Shown here piece after piece: positions 1 to 4,819 of a DNA stretch of 6,164 bases. The stretch covers positions 1 to 6,164 of the forward strand of contig JAEDKB010000100.1 of NCBI GenBank assembly GCA_016296045.1, given 5' to 3'. The translations under genes and the position numbers were made by a program. The stretch is from Oscillospiraceae bacterium (GTDB taxonomy: Bacteria > Bacillota > Clostridia > Oscillospirales > Oscillospiraceae). A model generated the notes under the pieces. The model was not told the origin of the DNA and did not search any database. It was given only the letters and a program-made list of their open reading frames with translations. How positions within the stretch are numbered: the first letter of the stretch is position 1; the number at the start of each line of letters is the position of its first letter.

Positions 1-13
1 TCCGACCTTTTTT
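1..13 (+). terminator. Possible tail of a terminator for a gene left of the window
   Basis: The window opens with TCCGACC followed by T6. This is what the right arm and U-tract of an intrinsic terminator look like, and it would serve a plus-strand gene ending just left of the window. The left arm (a GGTCGGA) would lie outside the window, so this is an inference only. Confidence 0.25.
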
Positions 14-23
14 AGCAGTCTGC

Positions 24-55
24 CAGCGTGCCGAAAAGGGTTTTTCGACACGCTG
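24..55. repeat. Palindrome 1 of a repeated REP-like hairpin
   Basis: Bases 24-37 pair with 42-55 as an inverted repeat of 14 positions with one mismatch (C30/C31 region opposite A48-A50), around a 4-base loop. The outer arm reads CAGCGTG...CACGCTG. The same outer arm recurs in the palindrome at 143-181, while the inner part differs. Two copies of one arm in one intergenic gap suggest a dispersed extragenic palindrome family. No T-run follows on either strand, so it is not an obvious terminator by itself. Confidence 0.7.
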
Positions 56-83
56 AGCCGAGTATGCAAACGCATACTCGGCT
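56..83. repeat. Perfect 12-bp inverted repeat with AAAC loop
   Basis: AGCCGAGTATGC (56-67) is the exact reverse complement of GCATACTCGGCT (72-83), with the 4-base loop AAAC. The sequence is unrelated to palindromes 1 and 3, and it starts directly after palindrome 1 with no spacer. No T-run follows in either direction. It may be a stem of a folded intergenic element together with its neighbour, or an operator-like dyad. The dyad is certain; its role is unknown. Confidence 0.7.
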
Positions 84-91
84 GAGTTTAC

Positions 92-100
92 TGATATAAT
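92..100 (+). promoter_or_regulatory. Candidate extended -10 promoter (TGATATAAT)
   Basis: TGATATAAT is a perfect extended -10 element (TG-N-TATAAT). No convincing -35 hexamer lies 16-18 bases upstream, because that stretch is the inverted repeat at 56-83. If active, transcription would begin near 107 and meet the hairpin plus T6 at 143-187, giving an RNA of about 80 nt without a credible ORF. Such matches occur by chance in AT-rich gaps, so confidence is low. Confidence 0.3.
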
Positions 101-142
101 TCCGATACGGACAAGTATAAACGGCTTGCCTTTGTATCCTAT

Positions 143-187
143 GTCAGCGCGTCAAAAGAACGGTTCTTTTGACACGCTGACTTTTTT
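143..187 (+). terminator. Long hairpin followed by T6; also palindrome 3 of the repeated family
   Basis: Bases 143-161 pair with 163-181 as a 19-bp inverted repeat with a single mismatch (C150 opposite A174). A run of six T at 182-187 follows directly. This is the form of a strong intrinsic terminator for plus-strand transcription. On the minus strand no U-tract follows, so it is less likely to end the minus-strand gene at 233-1057. The outer arm (CAGCGCG...CACGCTG) repeats that of the palindrome at 24-55, so it may equally be a mobile or dispersed palindrome that happens to terminate transcription. Confidence 0.55.
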
Positions 188-213
188 CGGATTACCAAAG
201 ATTAGGACAGGCA

Positions 214-231
214 AGGAGTACATATACTCCT
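214..231. repeat. Short 7-bp hairpin just past the stop codon of the minus-strand gene
   Basis: AGGAGTA (214-220) pairs with TACTCCT (225-231) around the loop CATA. It begins one base beyond the stop codon (233-235, minus strand) of the cysteine-rich gene. It has no U-tract on the minus strand, so it could at most be a weak terminator or an mRNA 3'-end stabiliser. Confidence 0.4.
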
Positions 232-232
232 A

Positions 233-1057
233 TCAGCAGCCGCAGCTTTTGTAAGGCGGTTTATCCTCGCAGCCTTTACCGTTTCGACTTTCCGGGAAAA
301 AGGCGCGTACAGGGAAATCAATGCGGCTGAAGAGCTCACAGGGATCCTCTTCACAGCACTCTTCGTCACAGCATTCTCTGGTCGGCATGCAGTACTCATA
401 GGCCGAAATAGTCAGACTTGTGTCGCGCTCAAGCCGAACGGTGGAGAATTGACCGATGGTCACATAAAGGCGCTTGCATTCACCGGAAAGAACAAGCTGC
501 TCTCCGAAGCTCTCAATGATATTCGCGGGGATTTCTTTCAGCACGGTTTCTTTTCTGTTGCATTCACACACTTCGCGCACCTTTGCCGAAAGAATCATCG
601 GGTCGAGCGCTTCCACAACAGCCTCCGGACATTCGGGACAGAGCAGCTCATTGCCGGCAGGAAGCGAACTGCTGCTGCAGAAGATTTTTGCCTGCTGACA
701 TCCGCCGTAGAGTACAACTCGTTTGGAAAATACGGCAAGGCCGCAGATGGTTGTCGGACGGGTGCCGCCGAGGATGGCATCTCCGAGAATTCGATAGTAG
801 AAAACAAGGTCAACGGAATAATGCCCGGATTTGTAGGGCAGCGGCTGAACGTCCACCGAAGTATACAGCAATTCCGCGCAGCGGGTTTTTGCCGTCGTTG
901 CCCCATCCAGCGCCGCCTGTGACTGCGTGGTCAGGAATACCCGAAGATCTTCAATACAGTCTTTATCCAGACAACTGTCTGTGATTTGGCGGGTATGGAT
1001 GCAAACGGGCTGATGCGTGCCCGTTCTTTCAACAGATTCGTTGGTGTTCTCTGGCAT
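233..1057 (-). CDS. Cysteine-rich conserved clostridial protein, possible spore-envelope protein
   Basis: This gene encodes 274 residues, 21 of them cysteine (about 8%). I chose the ATG at 1055-1057 because GGGAGGT sits 6 bases upstream and the frame upstream runs into the divergent promoter. There is no signal peptide or membrane segment. Near the N-terminus is a DSCLDKDCIEDLRV motif (residues 27-40), followed by a hydrophobic/aromatic stretch HYSVDLVFYYRI (79-90) and ICGLAVFSKRVVLYG (104-118). Residues 227-240 are packed with Cys-Cys pairs (ECCDEECCEEDPCE), and the protein ends KSCGC. From memory, proteins with a D-S-C-x-D-K-D-C-x-E-D-L motif are common, uncharacterised proteins of Clostridia; I cannot name a tested function. 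The cysteine pairs, the lack of a secretion signal and the sigma-E-like promoter at 1106-1133 suggest a spore coat or exosporium component, which is an inference. A metal-binding role is the alternative. It is transcribed alone, divergently from the plus-strand operon. Confidence 0.85.
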   Translation of the reverse strand: MPENTNESVERTGTHQPVCIHTRQITDSCLDKDCIEDLRVFLTTQSQAALDGATTAKTRCAELLYTSVDVQPLPYKSGHYSVDLVFYYRILGDAILGGTRPTTICGLAVFSKRVVLYGGCQQAKIFCSSSSLPAGNELLCPECPEAVVEALDPMILSAKVREVCECNRKETVLKEIPANIIESFGEQLVLSGECKRLYVTIGQFSTVRLERDTSLTISAYEYCMPTRECCDEECCEEDPCELFSRIDFPVRAFFPESRNGKGCEDKPPYKSCGC

Positions 1058-1105
1058 AACAATACCTCCCAAAAGAACAATTAAGCAGGAAAATGCTTTC
1101 ACAAC

Positions 1106-1134
1106 ATTGTATGCACTCCGGCAGAGAATGTGAA
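1106..1134 (-). promoter_or_regulatory. Promoter of the cysteine-rich gene; sigma-A-like and sigma-E-like readings overlap
   Basis: Read on the minus strand, TTCACA (1129-1134) and TACAAT (1106-1111) are 17 bases apart, each with 5 of 6 matches to the sigma-A consensus. The same DNA also reads TCACATT (1127-1133), then 13 bases, then CATACAAT (1106-1113). The latter is a full match to the sigma-E -10 consensus CATACAnT known from Bacillus. The -35 match is imperfect and the spacing is one base shorter than usual. The start would fall near 1099, giving a leader of about 42 nt. Either factor could act here. Confidence 0.5.
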
Positions 1135-1143
1135 ATTGAACCG

Positions 1144-1172
1144 TAGACAAAGTGTGCTTTTTGTGGTAATAT
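1144..1172 (+). promoter_or_regulatory. Candidate sigma-A promoter of the five-gene operon
   Basis: TAGACA (1144-1149; 5 of 6 to the -35 consensus) and TAATAT (1167-1172; 4 of 6 to the -10 consensus) are separated by exactly 17 bases. The predicted start near 1179 leaves a leader of about 27 nt before the ATG at 1206, enough for the GAGGTG ribosome binding site at 1195-1200. A second possibility is TTGTGG (1161-1166), 16 bases, TATAAA (1183-1188), but this would place the start almost on the ribosome binding site. Confidence 0.5.
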
Positions 1173-1205
1173 GTAAATAAGGTATAAAATAGAAGAGGTG
1201 TGCGC

Positions 1206-1925
1206 ATGAAAACCAATGTTTTGGGCGTGCAATACGATAATGTAACGATGGCAGAAGCTCTGCAATGCGCCAGAACCATTCTCTGCGGAAACGAAACAGC
1301 CTACTGTGTGACGCCAAATGCAGAAATGGCGTATGATGCGCTGCATAATGCGGAGTTTTGCAATGTCCTCAATAGCGCAGCGCTCGTTCTGCCGGACGGC
1401 GCCGGTGTTGTATTGGGAGCAAAAATTCTGAAAACACCGCTGAAACAGAAGGTCGCGGGCGTAGAATTTGCTCAGAATATGCTGCCGATCTATGAAGAAC
1501 TCGGCAGCAGACTTTTCCTGCTCGGCAGTAAACCAGGAATTGCCGAACAGGCGGCGGAAAAAATGCTGCAAAAGCATCCAAAGCTCTGCATTTGCGGAAC
1601 ACATGACGGATATTTTCAGGACGAAAATGAAGTAATCGACTGTATCAACAATGCCGCTGCCGATGTTGTTTATGTCTGCCTCGGTGCTCCGAAACAGGAG
1701 CTTTTTATGTATCGAAACCGCGAAAAGCTGAATGTTCGGCTGATGGTCGGTCTCGGCGGAACACTCGATTCTATCGCCGGAACGGTAAAACGTGCGCCCA
1801 AGTGGATGATTCAGCTCCAGCTTGAATGGCTCTATCGCTTAATCAAGGAGCCGCGCCGCATCGGACGTATGATGCGGCTGCCGAAATTTGTTTTTGCGGC
1901 TGTCAAAAAGAGAATGAAAGGGTAA
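1206..1925 (+). CDS. tagA: WecG/TagA/CpsF family glycosyltransferase (GT26)
   Basis: This family moves a sugar, classically N-acetylmannosamine from UDP-ManNAc, onto undecaprenyl-diphosphate-GlcNAc at the inner face of the membrane, an early step in wall teichoic acid or other surface glycan synthesis. The 239 residues cover the whole family length. Visible motifs are VTPNAEM (35-41), LPDGAGVV (62-69) with Asp64 at the position of the proposed catalytic Asp, LFLLGSKPG (103-111), GTHDGYF (131-137), GAPKQE (160-165), and the signature GLGGTLDSIAG...RAPKW...LEWLYRL..EPRR (182-218). The C-terminal 20 residues are basic and hydrophobic, as in the appendage that docks TagA on the membrane. I chose ATG 1206 over the in-frame GTG 1200 because GAGGTG at 1195-1200 sits 5 bases before the ATG and would overlap the GTG. 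No other teichoic acid gene is visible nearby, so the acceptor and product are unknown. It is the first gene of the operon. Confidence 0.92.
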   Translation: MKTNVLGVQYDNVTMAEALQCARTILCGNETAYCVTPNAEMAYDALHNAEFCNVLNSAALVLPDGAGVVLGAKILKTPLKQKVAGVEFAQNMLPIYEELGSRLFLLGSKPGIAEQAAEKMLQKHPKLCICGTHDGYFQDENEVIDCINNAAADVVYVCLGAPKQELFMYRNREKLNVRLMVGLGGTLDSIAGTVKRAPKWMIQLQLEWLYRLIKEPRRIGRMMRLPKFVFAAVKKRMKG

Positions 1926-1931
1926 TGAAAA

Positions 1932-2600
1932 ATGGGAAAACTGGTTGTGTTTGAAGGAACGGACGGTTCCGGAAAGTCTACGCAGTTTGCACTCCTGACC
2001 AAGCATTTGCAGGCACTGAATATTGATTTTCGAACCATGGTATTTCCGCAGTATTCCGAACCTTCGTCTTCTTTAATTCGTATGTATCTCGGCGGCGAGT
2101 TCGGCGCCCGCCCGTCCGATGTCAATGCATATGCCGCATCGACCTTTTATGCGGTTGACCGTTTTGCCTCGTATCAGAAGGTTTGGAAGGAGTACTATCA
2201 GAACGGCGGCTTGATGCTCTCCGACCGATATACGACCTCCAATGCGGTGCATCAGGGTTCCAAGGAGCCGGATGAGAGCAGAGAAGACTTTTTCCGCTGG
2301 CTGTATGAATTCGAATACGGGCATATGGAACTTCCGAAACCGGATATCGTCATATATCTTGATGTTCCGACAGAACTGACGGGGCAGATGCTTCGCCGCA
2401 GAGAGCATGATACGCATACCCATGCGGATATTCACGAGCAGAATATGGATTATTTGCGGATCTGCCGTAAGACCGGTTTGCAGGCGGCAAAGTTCTACGG
2501 TTGGACGATCATCAACTGCGAGAAAAACGGGAAGATGCGTTCGATTGAGGATATTCACAATGAGGTTTTCGGTCTGGTGCAGGCCTGTCTGGAGGAATAA
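1932..2600 (+). CDS. tmk: Thymidylate kinase-like protein (dTMP kinase family)
   Basis: This is a P-loop nucleoside monophosphate kinase expected to convert dTMP and ATP to dTDP and ADP in the cytoplasm. The 222 residues fit the family length (about 205-225). The Walker A loop is GTDGSGKST (9-17). FPQYSEP (38-44) takes the place of the usual bacterial REPGGT stretch and resembles the FP motif of eukaryotic enzymes. FYAVDRFAS (72-80) fits the dTMP-binding helix, and DRYTTSNAVHQG (98-109) fits the DRY/F...S...YQG motif. The LID is arginine-rich (LRRREHDTHTHADIHEQN, 154-171). An Arg in the P-loop is typical of the yeast/human type; here that position is Gly with arginines in the LID, as in the E. 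coli type. It begins 6 bases after the glycosyltransferase with a weak AAAGGG site (1917-1922). It could be the cell's only enzyme or a second copy beside a canonical tmk, and another nucleotide substrate cannot be excluded. Confidence 0.88.
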   Translation: MGKLVVFEGTDGSGKSTQFALLTKHLQALNIDFRTMVFPQYSEPSSSLIRMYLGGEFGARPSDVNAYAASTFYAVDRFASYQKVWKEYYQNGGLMLSDRYTTSNAVHQGSKEPDESREDFFRWLYEFEYGHMELPKPDIVIYLDVPTELTGQMLRRREHDTHTHADIHEQNMDYLRICRKTGLQAAKFYGWTIINCEKNGKMRSIEDIHNEVFGLVQACLEE

Positions 2601-2602
2601 AT

Positions 2603-3142
2603 ATGGTATATATGATTCTGGGAACCGGGTTTGAGGAAGCAGAAGCAATCATTCCCTGTGATCTGATGCGCCGCGCCGGAATCGAGGTTCAGCTTGTCGG
2701 AATCGGCGGTAGGAATATTACCGGCGGACACGGAATTACGGTTCAATGTGACTGCGTTGCCGAGCAAACGGATTTTTCTGACGCAGAGATGATTGTCCTG
2801 CCCGGTGGATTGGGCGGTGTTGCGTCCATTCGCGGCTGCAAGTGTGTTCTGGACGCGATCTGCGCGCAGTATGCCGCAGGACGCTTTGTTGCGGCGATCT
2901 GCGCCGCTCCGACAATTCTTGCGCAGCTTGGGCTCACCGATGGCAGAAAAGCAACCTGCTATCCCGGCTGTGAAAAGGATATGGGTAAGGCGGATACCTG
3001 CGCCGCGGCTGCAATTTGTGACGGCAACGTGATTACCGGCAAAGCTGCCGGAACCGCATTTGATTTTGGCTTGATGCTGATAGAAAAACTGCGTGATAAG
3101 CAGACCGCTGAACGGGTCGCGGCCGGTGTCGTGTACCGTTAA
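2603..3142 (+). CDS. DJ-1/PfpI family protein, YajL-like
   Basis: This is a small cytoplasmic flavodoxin-like protein of the DJ-1/ThiJ/PfpI superfamily. Members act in oxidative or carbonyl stress, with glyoxalase, deglycase or chaperone roles reported, some of them disputed. The 179 residues match the DJ-1/YajL subgroup. Visible are the Glu of GFEEAEA (Glu14, matching Glu18 of human DJ-1), VLPGGLGG (65-72), the nucleophile elbow AAICAAPT with Cys100 (matching Cys106), CYPGCEKDM (119-127) with Tyr where human DJ-1 has His126, and TGKAAGTAFDFGL (145-157) in place of TSxGPGTxxxF. Ten cysteines are present, more than the family requires. GGAGG at 2591-2595 lies inside the end of the kinase gene, and the start is 2 bases after its stop, indicating translational coupling. 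The substrate cannot be told from sequence. Confidence 0.9.
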   Translation: MVYMILGTGFEEAEAIIPCDLMRRAGIEVQLVGIGGRNITGGHGITVQCDCVAEQTDFSDAEMIVLPGGLGGVASIRGCKCVLDAICAQYAAGRFVAAICAAPTILAQLGLTDGRKATCYPGCEKDMGKADTCAAAAICDGNVITGKAAGTAFDFGLMLIEKLRDKQTAERVAAGVVYR

Positions 3143-3154
3143 AGGAGGAGCAAA

Positions 3155-4819
3155 ATGTCTGATAATCGTTATCCGAACAATCCGGACGATATGTCTTTGG
3201 ATGAACTGCTTGCCGAAACAAAACGGCAGGCAGAAAGTGCGCCCGGAGAAATGGAATTCAATGAAATTATGCCCGAAATTATGCCAGAAGACGCAGTGAG
3301 CGCTGAAGCGGCTTCTGCGCAGGAACCGCTTGACGTGCCGGAAACGCCCTTCTTTGAGCCGGATTTCGGAGATGCCTTTAAAGACTACGGCACTTATGAA
3401 GAACCGCAGGGAGAAAATTCGATCGACAGCGGCTATGTGCCCCAAAACAGCTTTGCGTCCATGGACAATGCCGCTCAGGGCGGCGGTTACGCTCCTGTGA
3501 ACGGATACCGGAATGACTATGTGCCGGAAGACCCGTATGAAAAGGGCTTTGACCCGGAGCAGTCTTATGCGGAGCAGCCCTATGCCTCTGAGCAGGACGC
3601 TGCGGATGAGCCGGATGACTACGACGAGTATGATGATTACGACGAGTACTACGATGAAGACGGGGAAAATGCACCGCCTCCCGCAAAGCCGAAGGATAAG
3701 CATCACAAGCGAATGATCCCGTTGTTTGTCAAGGTGCTGCTCTATGTTGTGATTGTCGGTTTAATTGCCGTCGGCTTGGGTTACGGAGCGTGGGAATGTG
3801 CACAGGATTTTCTGGCATTCGGCCGTTCTGATGAAATGATTTCCGTTACCATTGAAGAAGGCGACACCGTTGACGATATTGCGCAGATGCTGAAGGATAA
3901 CGGCGTGATAAAATATCCGTGGCTGTTCAAGCTCTACTGCGATTTTACGGATTCCAACGATACGATGGATCCCGGAACCTACCAGCTCTGCTATAATTAC
4001 GATTATCACGCCTTGGTCAACGGTATGGTGGAGTACAGCCCCAACCGTACGACCGTCCGTGTGATGATTCCGGAAGGCATGACCTGCGCTCAGATTTTTG
4101 CGTTGATGGAGAAAAACGGCGTCTGCACGGCTGCGGAGCTGGAACAGTGCGCTGCAAATTCCGAGTTTGATTACTGGTTCCTGGAGGGCATCCCTTATGG
4201 AGAGAATAACCGTCTCGAGGGATTCCTCTTCCCGGACACCTATGACTTCTACGAAGCAGACGATCCCGAGCGTGTGCTGGACAAGCTTTTATCGAACTTT
4301 GATAAGAAATTCTCCGAAGAAGCACAGGCACAGCTTGAGGTTTTGAACGAATGGCTTGCTGCTCGTCTGGCTGAGAATGGTCTGGATGAAGAGTATATTG
4401 AAGCACATCGTCTGGGCGTTTATGAGCTGATTACGATTGCATCCATGATTGAGAAGGAAACAGCCGGTGCGGATGAAAGCGGCGAGATTGCGTCAGTCAT
4501 CTATAACCGCTTGAGCAGTCCGGAGTATTTCCCGTATTTGAATATTGATGCGGCGATTGTCTACGCGCTCGGTGGTATCGATGGAGAACTGACAATGGAC
4601 GATCTGCAGATTGACAGCCCGTACAACACCTATAACAGAGTCGGACTGCCTGCCGGACCGATCTCCAATCCCGGCCTGTCAAGCATCACAGCCGCGCTGA
4701 ATCCGGATGAGACGAACTATTATTATTACGCATTGGACAAGTCCACCGGCTATCATCATTTCTCCGAGACCTATGATGAACACAACAGCTTCCTCGGAGG
4801 AGAAAATAATGGCGAATAA
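3155..4819 (+). CDS. mltG: Endolytic murein transglycosylase MltG (YceG-like) with long acidic N-terminal tail
   Basis: MltG is a membrane-anchored lytic transglycosylase that cuts nascent peptidoglycan strands and so limits glycan length, working near the cell-wall synthases. The 554 residues divide into a cytoplasmic tail (1-176) rich in Asp, Glu, Tyr and Pro, a basic patch KPKDKHHKR (178-186), one membrane helix (about 187-211), a LysM-like subdomain (about 228-300), and the YceG catalytic domain (about 300-545). Catalytic-domain signatures are LEGFLFPDTY (354-363), IASMIEKETAG (428-438) with Glu433 at the position of the E. coli catalytic Glu218, SPYNTY (488-493) and GLPAGPISNPG (497-507). 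The protein is much longer than E. coli or Bacillus MltG (about 340-360 residues), and the excess is the tail. A long cytoplasmic tail also occurs in streptococcal MltG. The start has an excellent AAAGGAGG site at 3141-3148. The 3' end overlaps the U32 gene by 11 bases. Confidence 0.95.
   Translation: MSDNRYPNNPDDMSLDELLAETKRQAESAPGEMEFNEIMPEIMPEDAVSAEAASAQEPLDVPETPFFEPDFGDAFKDYGTYEEPQGENSIDSGYVPQNSFASMDNAAQGGGYAPVNGYRNDYVPEDPYEKGFDPEQSYAEQPYASEQDAADEPDDYDEYDDYDEYYDEDGENAPPPAKPKDKHHKRMIPLFVKVLLYVVIVGLIAVGLGYGAWECAQDFLAFGRSDEMISVTIEEGDTVDDIAQMLKDNGVIKYPWLFKLYCDFTDSNDTMDPGTYQLCYNYDYHALVNGMVEYSPNRTTVRVMIPEGMTCAQIFALMEKNGVCTAAELEQCAANSEFDYWFLEGIPYGENNRLEGFLFPDTYDFYEADDPERVLDKLLSNFDKKFSEEAQAQLEVLNEWLAARLAENGLDEEYIEAHRLGVYELITIASMIEKETAGADESGEIASVIYNRLSSPEYFPYLNIDAAIVYALGGIDGELTMDDLQIDSPYNTYNRVGLPAGPISNPGLSSITAALNPDETNYYYYALDKSTGYHHFSETYDEHNSFLGGENNGE
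3614..3649 (+). repeat. 18-bp tandem repeat coding for DDYDEY twice
   Basis: Within mltG, two adjacent 18-bp units (3614-3631 and 3632-3649) differ at only two bases and encode DDYDEY each (residues 154-165). The acidic run continues with YDEDGEN. The near-identical codons point to duplication of DNA rather than independent selection for acidic residues. Copy number may vary between strains. Confidence 0.75.

Noticed and set aside
24..181. CRISPR-like repeats
   Set aside because: There are only two related palindromes, with diverged centres and unequal spacing, and no regular repeat-spacer pattern.
141..254. 37-codon plus-strand ORF through the hairpin into the end of the minus-strand gene
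   Set aside because: It has no ribosome binding site, is built from palindrome sequence plus antisense of the cysteine-rich gene, and shows no recognisable protein features.
449..984. Several plus-strand ORFs opposite the cysteine-rich gene
   Set aside because: They overlap one another in different frames, lack ribosome binding sites and have no recognisable features; the minus-strand frame has an RBS, a promoter and conserved-looking motifs.
1058..1279. N-terminal extension of the minus-strand cysteine-rich protein from a start at 1279
   Set aside because: The extension overlaps the tagA start and the divergent promoter region and has no ribosome binding site, while the ATG at 1057 has GGGAGGT at the right distance.
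2555..3706. 383-codon minus-strand ORF opposite the DJ-1 gene and the 5' part of mltG
   Set aside because: It is an antisense shadow of clearly conserved genes. Its Ile/Val/Arg-rich low-complexity start is the complement of the Asp/Tyr-coding repeat in mltG.
4707..4808. 34-residue N-terminal extension of the U32 protein
   Set aside because: It is mltG sequence read in another frame; the conserved family N-terminus and the GGAGG site both point to 4809.
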